64,000 nucleotides of DNA from Bacteroides intestinalis (GTDB lineage Bacteria; Bacteroidota; Bacteroidia; Bacteroidales; Bacteroidaceae), in the NCBI RefSeq assembly GCF_902364365.1, contig NZ_CABJDN010000007.1, positions 248,001 through 312,000 of the forward strand, read 5' to 3'. Both the position numbers and the translations under genes were made by a program. A model generated the notes under the pieces. That model did no database searches, had not been told where the DNA came from, and worked only from the letters and a program-made list of their open reading frames with translations. Below are positions 28,605 to 38,182 of the stretch, in pieces (positions within the stretch are counted from its first letter, which is position 1; every line of letters starts with the position of its first letter).

Positions 28605-31202
28605 TTACTTTTTCAATGTCACTGTCAACTTTTGTAGGGCTTTCTCATCCGAAGTCCCTCCATAAAGTAGTTCATACTTACCAGGAAGAATGTCCATTCG
28701 GTTTGTTGCAGGATTAAAGCATTCAAATGTTGAGACCGGTAATTCAAAACGTACATTTTCTGCCTGACCTGCTTTTAAGTTGACTCTGCGAAAAGCCCTT
28801 AAAGTTTTAATGGGACCTTCTTTATCACCTGTATTGCGCAAGTAGACTTGTATAACCTCGTCACCAGCCATTTTACCTGTATTTTTCAATGGTATCGTTA
28901 AAGTTATCCCCTCACCTATCCGAAGGACCGTTTTATCTGCCTTCGCCTTACCATAATCAAAAGTAGTATAGCTCAAACCATGTCCAAAAGTAAATAGAGC
29001 TTTACCTTTAAAATAACGATAGGTACGGTTACTCATATCATAATCTTCAAAGTCGGGTAAATCATTACTTGAAGCATAGAAAGTAAGTGGTAAACGTCCG
29101 GCAGGATTATAGTCGCCAAACAGAACATCGGCCACAGCCGTTCCACCTTGTTGACCTGGATACCATGCTTCAAGAATCGCATCCAGATTCTCAGTTTCCC
29201 AAGGTAGCGCCAGTGTACTACCAGAACATACTACGAAAATTACCGGTTTACCTGTCTTCTTCAGAGCTTTCAGCATTTCGGCCTGTACACGCGGCAGATC
29301 AATATTGGTGCGGTCACCTTTTCTGAAACCGGGAAGATCTACAGGCATTTCTTCACCTTCCAATGAGGAAGACAAACCACCAACAAAGATTATAGCATCT
29401 GCTTCAGCCGCTTTATCCGCCACTTCTTTATAATTTATTTCTCTTTTGATACCTATATCAAACTTCAATGAGGCTTCTCCACCAGCCTGAAAATATTCTA
29501 ATACAACCTTATATTTTTGACCTTTCACTGCATTCAGAGTATATATCTGCTCTTTTGCAGGCCCATCATGCCAATCTGAATATACTTCTTTGCCATCAAT
29601 ATACAAACGTGAACCGTCATCGGCAGAAATAATAAAAGAAACTTCTTCTGATTCTTTCGGAATATATACCGATTCAAAACGTGCTGAGAAATTATTCAGC
29701 TTTACCCTTGGCATAAATACTGTATTACCACCATTACCAAAATTAAGCGGCTCGCTAAAGTGACCAACTGCTGCAGCTTCCCCCTCCAATTCTTTATTAT
29801 TCCAGAAAGTTGCCTTAAATCCTTTCTTACCATTATAAGAACAACAGTCAAAATAACTGAATACAGTTTGGGGATTCACGTAATCACATCCTTTTTCATA
29901 GCACACTACTCCTTCCGGAAGTTTATTCTTAATGCCTTCAAGAATCGTAATAGATTTGGTTGGGAAACCATTATAGTTTGCCCAAAGCATAACCGAATCG
30001 TTAGCATTAGGCCCCAATACCGCTACTTTACGAATAGACTTACTCAATGGCAAGACATTGTTTTTATTAGTCAACAATACCATACTTTTACGCGCCATTT
30101 CTAAAGCCTTGATCACATGCTCATCTGACTCTACTACTGAATAAGGAATTTCGGACCAAGTTACGAACATATCATCATCAAACATACCTAACTGAAAACG
30201 AGCACGCAATAAACGAAACACAGATTCGTTGATCTTTTCTTCTGAAATCAGTCCTTTCTGTACAGCCTCATTCAAAGAAGAATAACTACCACCACATTCC
30301 AAATCCGTTCCGGATACAACCGCATCAGCAGAAGCTGCAGCTGCTGTAGGGTGGGTTTCATGATGATTAGGGTAATAGAAGTCTCCAATAGCTCCACAAT
30401 CTGAAACAACGATATCGTCATATCCCCAGTCTTCACGCAAGATACGAATCAGTAGCTGCTTGTTCGAGCAACATGGTTCTCCTTCAAAACGATTATAGGC
30501 ACACATCACCTCTTTCACTTTTCCCTCCTTCACCAAAGCTTTAAAAGCAGGCAGATACGTCTCCCACAAATCACGTTGGGAAATATTTTTGGAGTCAAAA
30601 CTATGTCTGTTCCACTCCGGACCACTATGTACCGCATAATGCTTTGCACAAGCATGCGTTTTATCATACTTCCCGGTACCATCACCTTGTAAACCTTTTA
30701 CCACAGCCAATCCCATTTGGGAGGTAAGATAGGGGTCTTCACCATAAGTTTCCATACCCCGTCCCCAACGTGGATCACGATATATATTAATATTCGGAGT
30801 CCAGAACGTCAATCCTTTGTAACCATCTCTTTCGCCTTTACTCTGGAAATCGTGATATTTGGCACGGGCCTCATCGGAAACAATATCAAAAGTTTCATAA
30901 ACAGCCTGATCATCGAAAGTAGCAGCAAGCCCTATTGCCTGCGGAAAAACAGTTGCCTTTCCAGCACGTGCTACTCCATGTAGTGCTTCATTCCACCAAT
31001 TATATTCTGGAATTCCCAAACGTTCAATAGCCGGAGACCCATTTTTCATCTGACTGATTTTCTCTTCCAAAGTCATTCGTTTCAATAGGTCCCAAGCACG
31101 TTCCGAAGGCGACAAATTCGGATTCTTATAAGGCTCATTTTGTGCTGTAGCCCAAATGGCTACAGCACTCAAACAAAAAATCACAAGATATTTCTTCATC
31201 AT
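28605..31202 (-). CDS. GH3 glycoside hydrolase with PA14 insert (xylosidase/glucosidase type)
   Basis: The 865-residue secreted protein has ERLGIPEYNWWNEALHG, PNINIYRDPRWGRGMETYGEDPYL and KHYAVHSGPE, and the nucleophile Asp in DIVVSDCGAI (near residue 268). A PA14-like domain is inserted after the barrel (FEKGC... to FDIGIKREINY, about 440-590, with DDGSRLYIDGKEVYSDWHDG). The fibronectin-III-like end has NTGKMAGDEVIQVYLR. This is the beta-xylosidase/beta-glucosidase branch of GH3, different from the operon-C GH3. It probably removes terminal beta-sugars from oligomers. The second gene of operon B. Confidence 0.93.
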   Translation of the reverse strand: MMKKYLVIFCLSAVAIWATAQNEPYKNPNLSPSERAWDLLKRMTLEEKISQMKNGSPAIERLGIPEYNWWNEALHGVARAGKATVFPQAIGLAATFDDQAVYETFDIVSDEARAKYHDFQSKGERDGYKGLTFWTPNINIYRDPRWGRGMETYGEDPYLTSQMGLAVVKGLQGDGTGKYDKTHACAKHYAVHSGPEWNRHSFDSKNISQRDLWETYLPAFKALVKEGKVKEVMCAYNRFEGEPCCSNKQLLIRILREDWGYDDIVVSDCGAIGDFYYPNHHETHPTAAAASADAVVSGTDLECGGSYSSLNEAVQKGLISEEKINESVFRLLRARFQLGMFDDDMFVTWSEIPYSVVESDEHVIKALEMARKSMVLLTNKNNVLPLSKSIRKVAVLGPNANDSVMLWANYNGFPTKSITILEGIKNKLPEGVVCYEKGCDYVNPQTVFSYFDCCSYNGKKGFKATFWNNKELEGEAAAVGHFSEPLNFGNGGNTVFMPRVKLNNFSARFESVYIPKESEEVSFIISADDGSRLYIDGKEVYSDWHDGPAKEQIYTLNAVKGQKYKVVLEYFQAGGEASLKFDIGIKREINYKEVADKAAEADAIIFVGGLSSSLEGEEMPVDLPGFRKGDRTNIDLPRVQAEMLKALKKTGKPVIFVVCSGSTLALPWETENLDAILEAWYPGQQGGTAVADVLFGDYNPAGRLPLTFYASSNDLPDFEDYDMSNRTYRYFKGKALFTFGHGLSYTTFDYGKAKADKTVLRIGEGITLTIPLKNTGKMAGDEVIQVYLRNTGDKEGPIKTLRAFRRVNLKAGQAENVRFELPVSTFECFNPATNRMDILPGKYELLYGGTSDEKALQKLTVTLKK

Positions 31203-31249
31203 AGTATTTTGACTATAATAGTTTAAACAGACTTAAGGGTTAGTATCCG

Positions 31250-34200
31250 CTATTTCAACAAATCTGATATCATATTCACCAATAACTTTCCTGCTATCGG
31301 ATCTGTATCAGCTTTTTCCGTACACATTGTAGAAACAGTAGCCAATCCCTTTCCATCCTTTATCTGGATTAAAGTAAAGCCTCTCATCGAATCTATCTTG
31401 CGAATACGGTCTTCCGGTTTTCCTCCATCAATATAAGCATGTATCTTCATCTGCCCTGCCAACTCTACCAAATTTTCATTCCGATTCGTTTTCAGAGTAG
31501 CATTACAAGCCAAAGGGATTTCTCTCTTATTATTGTTGAAATAACGTAGTTCCAATACATCAATACCATCGAACACAGGAGCATCATTACGTTCCATATT
31601 CACAATATCACCTTCTGTCGGAATAATCCAACCTGTGATATGCTCAGGATAAATGTTTTTTGCAACCTCTTTGCTATTCAACAAAAGAAGCTTACCCCCC
31701 TTTGACTGATAAGAACGAATCAGTTCCTTTTCTTCATCCGTACATTCAGTCAATCCTGAGATAATGCAAAGGTCAGCTTTCAGTTTAGAATTAACCAATT
31801 CCTTTATGGAAGATACCGTTTGATATTTTACATGTAAGAAATCAAGTTTATCTTTCATGCCATCCTTATCCAAAAGAACCACTTTCTTACCTTCTGAGAT
31901 TTGATTCATATTCCAGGATTTACGAGCTAACACTAAATGATATTCATTTTCAGATACAGGTAATCCATTCTCTGTCAGCTTTAATACTAATTTAGCGTTG
32001 ATCTTGTCAGCTGGTAAATTGGTAGGCAGCTGAATACTTGGTTCAATATAATGACGTCCGTAATGTTTTACCACCGGAACTTCTTCACTACCCCAAACTA
32101 GTTTCTTTCCTGTTTCATCCTGAATTTCCCAACGCAGCAAAGTTGGTTTCAGTTCTGTACCATCCTCGCGATCATTTACTACATAAACACGCGTAGAGAG
32201 TTTATCGCCACCATACAGATTGCGCCCCCACAATTCGGCACTTACCAGTACTGGTTGCAAAGCACGTTTCAGAGCATAGTATGTGGGATACGGCTCTATT
32301 TTCTGATAATCGTATACCTGACGGAACCAGGTGAGTAATGCAAAGTGTAAAATACCCGATCCTTGGTCATTGGAGCGACGAAGCGTCTCGGCTAATTCAC
32401 CTGTAATAAACGACTGCGCCGTAAGAAAGTACTTCGGATCAGAAAAATCATAGCACTCATAACCGATCAATGATTGTGGATTCTGATGAATCAACTGATA
32501 AGAGCGTGTTGGATGCCCTGTTTCATTATTAGGATATCCAGTTGACATTTCTTGACTGATGAGCGGACGATCCGGCATTTTATATCGTTCCTGAAATTCA
32601 CCATTGAAGAAGCGGAATACAGAGAAATCATACCAATTATAATAACCATGCATATCGTCAATGTCTCCATCGTCTATACTATTCATAAAGTCTGTTCCAA
32701 ATTTCTTATCCTTACCTTTAGCTTGATAATTAGAGTCAAAGCAGATAGGACGTGTAGGATCTATACGGCGCATTTCTTTCACTACATCCGAAATTACACG
32801 GTATTTCTCTTTAGCACGTTCCAAGTCATTGTCATTATCATAAAACTTCATCTCGTTATTCACTGTCCAAAAGAGTAGTGAAGGATGATTACGATACTTT
32901 TTCAACAGACGGAGAAATTCTTCTTTCCACATCTCAATAAGTTTTGCATCGGGCAACGGCGTAGAATGAATCATCAACCAGGGCCATGTACCCTCAAAGC
33001 TAACACCAATACCATTTTTGTCAGCAGCTCCCATCCAGAGTTTATTCCATGGAGTAGTATGTGTACGAGTGACATCCATATTACCAGCCTTCATCAATTG
33101 CATGAAAGTATTGGCCAGATTCAGGTCGTTTGGAGCTAAAGCAAACGGAATATGATTTCCACCACGTAACCAATAGCGATTACCATTCAGGAAAAACAAT
33201 CCTTCCTTTACTTCGAAAGTACGGAAACCGGAAGTCTCTGTCATACAATCCAGTTCAGCACCCTTGGCAGCAACTAAGCGGAAGCGGAAGTCATATAAAT
33301 TAGGATGATGAGGCGTCCAAAGTCGAGGTTTCAAATTATTCACACTGTAAGTAAACACCTTCTCTTCGCCAGCATTTAGTACCAGTTTAGGCAAAGAAAG
33401 GCCACTGTAAAGTAGTGAACCGGTTTCTTTATCTATGACATCAGTATAGAGATCGAACTGGCTTTTCTTACTGCCATGATTCTTCGCTGTCAAATCAAAA
33501 GTAGCCCCCTCTAAAGTTGGTTTTATAAATATGTCTTCTACTTTTACCGGACTGGTAATAGTTAACCTCACCGGTTGCCAGATACCTGCAGGATCATCAC
33601 CATAAAAGCCATGGGCAATATCTTTCAGAATATTACTCTTTACAGACACTTTTCCGCCTTCTTGTTCACTTTCACGAACAGAAGAATAGAAAAAATCAAT
33701 AGCAGCACTACCACTTTCTGAAGAACTGCCTTCTGCTCTGCGTGTTACTTTCACTGCCACCAAGTTTCTTCCAGGTTTCAGTAACTTGCTTCCATCTACC
33801 TGTATTTCACCATACATACCGATGTGTGAGCCAGCCAATTCCCCATTAATATAAATCTCCGCTACCTTTGAAACCGCATCGAAAGTCAAAGTCATGTTCT
33901 TACCTTCAATATTAGCAGGCAATTCCACCCACTGACGATACCAGGCTACATTTGTTTTCCTATAATCAAAAGTATAACCTTCGCAACGATCTGTTTCTTG
34001 CTGATAGTATGTATCAGAAACTCCTTTAGGCTGAGCTCCTGTAGGTGAAGGCATAGTCTCGCCATGTAACCAAATACGAATAGGATTCCAGAAATTAGGA
34101 ACAGACATTACATGCCAATCTTTATCATCCGTTGTAGTAGATATTGCTTTTTCTTTGTTATCCAACTGATATCCGGGCATAAAAAGCCAATTTCCATTCA

Positions 34201-34939
34201 ACGAAATATCCGTGCGTCCTTCTTCCAGTTCACTCACTTTAACAGAGGTATAGTTTGCTCTCTCAAACTGACGCTTATTTTCCTTCTCTTGTGGTGTTAC
34301 TACCTTACGATATTCTGTAACCTTCACATCCTTCAATGCATCCTCTTCCAGAGGAGTAACTACAAGGTCATCAAACTCAGTTTCAATCCAACCTCCTCCC
34401 AAAGTCACAGGACCGGAGGGTGCTAAATTGCTATTTTTATCTGTAATATCCATACGTGGTTCTTTTTCATCATTCAAGAAAATGCGAATACGACTACCAC
34501 ATACTTCTACCTTTAATTTATACCACTGACCTGGCACAGGATGGAATCCTAACGGGCGAACTCCCATAAATTCATCAGTACCCATATATCCCATTCTCAT
34601 CAGGTATAAATCATCTTGTAATCCACCTTTTAGACCAACTACATAGCGGTCAAAACGGTTGTTGGCACGAAAACCGGCCCAAATTTGAACTTGTTCTGCT
34701 TCTTGGGGAGCGCGCGCTTTAAAGGACATAGTATAGTTCTTCCACTCAGGATTACCGAAACAAGCATAAGAACCTTTTGAACGGAACACCCCGTCTGCAA
34801 TGCTACATTCACCCCGTCCCACTGTTTTCAGTATTTCTCCTTGATCAGAGAAATTATTTTTCCATTCAGATTGCGCATATCCGGATGATGAAATCAAAAG
34901 GCATGCGGCAGTCCAAAAGGCTATATAGAAATTCTTCAT
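31250..34939 (-). CDS. GH2 glycoside hydrolase with N-terminal ConA-like and C-terminal GATase-like domains
   Basis: I start at the ATG at 34937-34939 (1229 aa), which gives a proper signal peptide (MKNFYIAFWTAACLLISSSGYAQ). An ATG ten codons upstream would put a charged extension before it. Residues 25-200 form a concanavalin-like (DUF1080-like) module (FSDQGEILKTVGRGECSIADG, VTLGGGWIETEFDDLVV). The GH2 core follows: jelly roll, acid/base Glu in FWTVNNEMKF (near 694), probable nucleophile Glu in LISQEMSTGY (near 796). Residues about 1015-1229 are a Rossmann-like GATase domain (KVVLLDKDG, ADLCIISG, GGKLLLLNS). First gene of operon B with its own operator-type promoter. Confidence 0.88.
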   Translation of the reverse strand: MKNFYIAFWTAACLLISSSGYAQSEWKNNFSDQGEILKTVGRGECSIADGVFRSKGSYACFGNPEWKNYTMSFKARAPQEAEQVQIWAGFRANNRFDRYVVGLKGGLQDDLYLMRMGYMGTDEFMGVRPLGFHPVPGQWYKLKVEVCGSRIRIFLNDEKEPRMDITDKNSNLAPSGPVTLGGGWIETEFDDLVVTPLEEDALKDVKVTEYRKVVTPQEKENKRQFERANYTSVKVSELEEGRTDISLNGNWLFMPGYQLDNKEKAISTTTDDKDWHVMSVPNFWNPIRIWLHGETMPSPTGAQPKGVSDTYYQQETDRCEGYTFDYRKTNVAWYRQWVELPANIEGKNMTLTFDAVSKVAEIYINGELAGSHIGMYGEIQVDGSKLLKPGRNLVAVKVTRRAEGSSSESGSAAIDFFYSSVRESEQEGGKVSVKSNILKDIAHGFYGDDPAGIWQPVRLTITSPVKVEDIFIKPTLEGATFDLTAKNHGSKKSQFDLYTDVIDKETGSLLYSGLSLPKLVLNAGEEKVFTYSVNNLKPRLWTPHHPNLYDFRFRLVAAKGAELDCMTETSGFRTFEVKEGLFFLNGNRYWLRGGNHIPFALAPNDLNLANTFMQLMKAGNMDVTRTHTTPWNKLWMGAADKNGIGVSFEGTWPWLMIHSTPLPDAKLIEMWKEEFLRLLKKYRNHPSLLFWTVNNEMKFYDNDNDLERAKEKYRVISDVVKEMRRIDPTRPICFDSNYQAKGKDKKFGTDFMNSIDDGDIDDMHGYYNWYDFSVFRFFNGEFQERYKMPDRPLISQEMSTGYPNNETGHPTRSYQLIHQNPQSLIGYECYDFSDPKYFLTAQSFITGELAETLRRSNDQGSGILHFALLTWFRQVYDYQKIEPYPTYYALKRALQPVLVSAELWGRNLYGGDKLSTRVYVVNDREDGTELKPTLLRWEIQDETGKKLVWGSEEVPVVKHYGRHYIEPSIQLPTNLPADKINAKLVLKLTENGLPVSENEYHLVLARKSWNMNQISEGKKVVLLDKDGMKDKLDFLHVKYQTVSSIKELVNSKLKADLCIISGLTECTDEEKELIRSYQSKGGKLLLLNSKEVAKNIYPEHITGWIIPTEGDIVNMERNDAPVFDGIDVLELRYFNNNKREIPLACNATLKTNRNENLVELAGQMKIHAYIDGGKPEDRIRKIDSMRGFTLIQIKDGKGLATVSTMCTEKADTDPIAGKLLVNMISDLLK

Positions 34940-34966
34940 GATATTAAAATATAATATTATTTCCTG

Positions 34967-35024
34967 CAAATATAGCTTCGACTCATTAACAGAAAGTGAA
35001 ATAAATAATTAATTAGACATTAAA
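34967..35024 (-). promoter_or_regulatory. Promoter and operator of PUL operon B
   Basis: The -7 box TATATTTG lies at 34967-34974 on the minus strand. The paired element at 35009-35024 reads TTAATTAGACATTAAA on the plus strand. A proximal AAT half-site starts 13 bp before the box, and the distal-to-proximal offset is 34 bp. The pair differs from the operon-D copy at one position in 16. There is no TTTG -33 box. Confidence 0.7.
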
Positions 35025-35361
35025 AAGTAATTAATCGTAGCTGATACCATTACAAAACATCCAATAAACTTTTAAACTATGTTATGTTGCCATAATAATC
35101 AGCTTCGATATAAGGTGCAATCCCCTAACCAGATTTACAACCGACAAATAGAACAAAACGAGTTGCTTTGTATCATGTATACCCCCTCCTCGTACCAGCT
35201 TCACTATTTTTAGTTATGTATAAGAGCGAAGAAAGTACGACCCTGATACGCCCTAAAAGAGTTTATGACCAAAAAGCAGTACTAAAATTTTGTTCAAAAA
35301 AGAAGGAGGGCACTTATTACGGAAACAAATACCCTCCTTACTTACCTACCTACTTATTTAA
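35025..35361. other. Intergenic region between operons A and B
   Basis: There is no supported gene in these 337 bp. A plus-strand ORF that can be read across 35168-35416 has low-complexity composition and covers the operon-A terminator. The region contains only that terminator. Confidence 0.55.
35303..35339 (-). terminator. Rho-independent terminator of operon A
   Basis: Arms AAGGAGGG (35303-35310) and CCCTCCTT (35332-35339) enclose a 21-base loop. On the minus strand the stem is followed by CTTTTTT. It lies 23 bp after the DUF3823 stop codon. Confidence 0.75.
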
Positions 35362-36099
35362 TCAATTCAATTTCAGATCGATTTTCTTGATATCAGTAAA
35401 GTTATACTTCTTGTAAGTGTCGTTACAGCACGCACCTACTCTTACCCAATAGGTATTGGAATATTTAATAGCAGCTTTAGAAGTTAACTCAATAGTTGTG
35501 CCCTCCTGATCATTAGTTATTTTCACAGAACCGGGAGTATAATTTCCGTCAGATTCTGTTCCACAATATTGCGTATGCGAAATATACAATTGTATGTTGT
35601 TTACATCAGGCATAGCAATTCCTTCTTTTGCTATTCTCTTAAATTTCACTGCACATTTCAAGAAATTATCAGAAGCCAAGTAAGGTTCCGTAACCCATTC
35701 TACTTCCAGATAGGGGGTAACAGTAAAGTTACGTTCTGTCATTTTCCCGTTCTTCAATTCCACCGTTTCTCCTTCTACATCATAAGGATAAAATGCGCCT
35801 TCCAACGGAATCATACGGTAAGTACCTGCAAACAGTTTAGAATTGGAATATGAACCATCCTGCCTCATATTGAGGTTCTGATTCGTCACAACGATCGATT
35901 CATCGCCACCCGCATAACTCAATTCTGTAATCTGTATCTTCATACTTCCTTGTCCCATAGCTGTTTGCAAAGGTTTACCGTTATGGTCTACAACCTGCCC
36001 GAAGACACCAGCTTCCGGTGCATCATAATTATCCTTTTCACACGATGAAAAGCCTAAAACTAATGCAGTAACTAACAGCAAATTAAATATCTTTTTCAT
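35362..36099 (-). CDS. DUF3823-type SusE/F-position lipoprotein
   Basis: The 245-residue lipoprotein has the signal LVLGFSSC (Cys20). It starts with a carboxypeptidase-regulatory-like beta domain (VFGQVVDHNGKPLQT, LFAGTYRMIPLEGAFYP). A second Ig-like domain follows (NIQLYISHTQYC, KYSNTYWVRVGACCNDT). This matches DUF3823, which in Bacteroides follows SusD and takes the place of SusE/SusF. It is probably a surface glycan-binding lipoprotein that works with the SusCD transporter. It ends operon A, 19 bp after susD. Confidence 0.85.
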   Translation of the reverse strand: MKKIFNLLLVTALVLGFSSCEKDNYDAPEAGVFGQVVDHNGKPLQTAMGQGSMKIQITELSYAGGDESIVVTNQNLNMRQDGSYSNSKLFAGTYRMIPLEGAFYPYDVEGETVELKNGKMTERNFTVTPYLEVEWVTEPYLASDNFLKCAVKFKRIAKEGIAMPDVNNIQLYISHTQYCGTESDGNYTPGSVKITNDQEGTTIELTSKAAIKYSNTYWVRVGACCNDTYKKYNFTDIKKIDLKLN

Positions 36100-36118
36100 A
36101 CTATTTTCCTTTTTCTAA

Positions 36119-38164
36119 TTAATACTGATTATTTTGCTCAAGTAACGGATTTACCTTACGTTCACCATCAGGAATCTTATCATAGTAATTTTTAGTAGCA
36201 AATGTCAATGAGTTATTAGCTCTTTCACAAACACGGGTATCAAAAATATACTTACCCACCGGATTACCTGCTTCATTTACTGTTGCTCCTTTGGCAAACA
36301 AGAATGGAGACAGCATTCTACGGCGATATTGATAAATTTGTGAATCGAAAGTAAACCAACGACGCAAATCCCAATAAATCTTATGCTCGAAAGCCAATTC
36401 CTTATAACGTTCTACACGGATAATATGCATACCTTCATTAGGAGCAAATACAAACGAACGGATACCTTGACCACGTTCAATGCCATCACGTGATACATTG
36501 GATAGTTCTGCAGGACTGGTCAGCAACTCAGCACCAGCTCTTGAACGTATCTTATTGATACATTCGTAAGCATCCTGTTGCATATCTTTTCCATCGATAG
36601 TAGCAACGCCATTCTGGTAAAGTTCCAATGCAGCTTCGGCACGATTCAATAATATTTCAGCATAACGAATATCAATCCAAGACTGTGTAGAACTATGTAA
36701 CTGTGTTTCGGCAATTGTCCAGTTCAAATTCAACCATTTAGCTCCATGAAAGCCTGTCAGTGTATTACTCGTTCCACCATTAGCTGGACCATCCATTCCA
36801 CTTTTATTAAGTTTCATACCCGTAGAAGTTTCATAAGGCTTTTGTTCTTTTACATTCTCGGTTGTTGTCAAAACGTTATTCTTGAACCAAGCATTACTTG
36901 TATAATTGACTGTAGTCTGTCCATCATCCTTTATAAACTTGGCAATGGATGTAGATGGATCTATTTCCTCCTTTATTATACCAAAACGAATATCCAGTTC
37001 AACCCCTTTGTAAGTATGTCCAGGTAATAAGATAGAGCCCCTTAAACGAGGTTCTGCATTGTCCAATAGGTCTTTAACATCATTGTAGACAATATAATTA
37101 CCATCGTCATCCGTTGTTTTGAGGTATCCCGTTGCAGGATCAATAGGCAGGCCGTCAAACAGTTCTACCCAATCCAATGTTACATTATAACGGTCACCAT
37201 AAGTTGCGGTCATACGAGGCGGACAATATACAGCATCAAAACTATGAACAAAGTCATTTTTACTATACTGCCGAATAAGAATAGATTCATCACTCTTATC
37301 AGCATTGGCAAATATCTCACGGAAGTTGGCTTCTTTATCAGAGTTTCCCTCATATAACTTATAACCACCTTCTTCTACAATTTTGGATGCTTTATAGGCT
37401 TGCATAAAGTAATCGTTTGCTCTTCCTTCAGGAATACCGGTAAGCATTTTGCCACTTTCACTTCCAGAATAATTAAATGTCTGTCCATAACGGGCAACAG
37501 AGCCAGCATACAAAGCAACACGTGACTTGAAAGCTGCTGCCACATAAGTATTATTAGCACGGCCTGCAACTTTTGTTTTACCTAAATTTTCAATGGCATA
37601 ATCTAAATCCGAAAGAATAAAGTCTATGCACTCTTCATGGCTGCTACGCGCTACCCACAATGCTTTCTCGTCATTAGTCATTTCCTGCGGGGTTTCCAAA
37701 ATAGGTACACCGCCATAGCGTTTTACCATCGCAAAATATACATAAGCCCGAATAAACTTTGCTTCAGCAATCCATGATTCAGCACCTTTCAGTTTTCCGA
37801 CATACGCAGGCAGATTGGCAATTAAATCATTGGCTTGACGAATCGTTTTATAACCCATACTCCAGTACTCTTTTTGAGGAATATAAATACCTGTGTTATT
37901 ACGATTTACAGTTTCACCAGTGCTGAGCATATCCCAAATAATACAATTCCAATTATAAAAACCATTGTAACTACCATCATTTGACATATTAAAATCTTCC
38001 ATCGGCAACTGGCTATACAAACCAGCCATATAGGCAGTAATACCACCTTCATTATATATGTCTTCTCCCGACAGAATATTCTTAGGAGGAATATCCAAAT
38101 CTTGGCATCCTACAAACATACCTCCTATAGCAACACACATCAATATATTTCTTAGCTTTTTCAT
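36119..38164 (-). CDS. SusD/RagB-family glycan-binding lipoprotein
   Basis: The 681-residue lipoprotein (IGGMFVGC, Cys20; QDLDIPPKN) has the SusD plan: TPR-like helices (KTIRQANDLIANLP, WIAEAKFIRAYVYFAMVKRYGGVPIL) and the C-terminal region SWIDIRYAEILLNRAEAALEL with FEHKIYWDLRRW. It forms the lid on the SusC pore and binds the oligosaccharide at the cell surface. The length exceeds the roughly 550 residues usual for SusD, within the range of the larger RagB types. It lies 18 bp after susC. Confidence 0.96.
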   Translation of the reverse strand: MKKLRNILMCVAIGGMFVGCQDLDIPPKNILSGEDIYNEGGITAYMAGLYSQLPMEDFNMSNDGSYNGFYNWNCIIWDMLSTGETVNRNNTGIYIPQKEYWSMGYKTIRQANDLIANLPAYVGKLKGAESWIAEAKFIRAYVYFAMVKRYGGVPILETPQEMTNDEKALWVARSSHEECIDFILSDLDYAIENLGKTKVAGRANNTYVAAAFKSRVALYAGSVARYGQTFNYSGSESGKMLTGIPEGRANDYFMQAYKASKIVEEGGYKLYEGNSDKEANFREIFANADKSDESILIRQYSKNDFVHSFDAVYCPPRMTATYGDRYNVTLDWVELFDGLPIDPATGYLKTTDDDGNYIVYNDVKDLLDNAEPRLRGSILLPGHTYKGVELDIRFGIIKEEIDPSTSIAKFIKDDGQTTVNYTSNAWFKNNVLTTTENVKEQKPYETSTGMKLNKSGMDGPANGGTSNTLTGFHGAKWLNLNWTIAETQLHSSTQSWIDIRYAEILLNRAEAALELYQNGVATIDGKDMQQDAYECINKIRSRAGAELLTSPAELSNVSRDGIERGQGIRSFVFAPNEGMHIIRVERYKELAFEHKIYWDLRRWFTFDSQIYQYRRRMLSPFLFAKGATVNEAGNPVGKYIFDTRVCERANNSLTFATKNYYDKIPDGERKVNPLLEQNNQY

Positions 38165-38182
38165 TCTATAATCTCCTTTTAC

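Noticed and set aside
34940..34969. Upstream ATG of the GH2 gene (MQEIILYFNI extension)
   Set aside because: It overlaps the -7 box (34967-34974) and would spoil the signal peptide.
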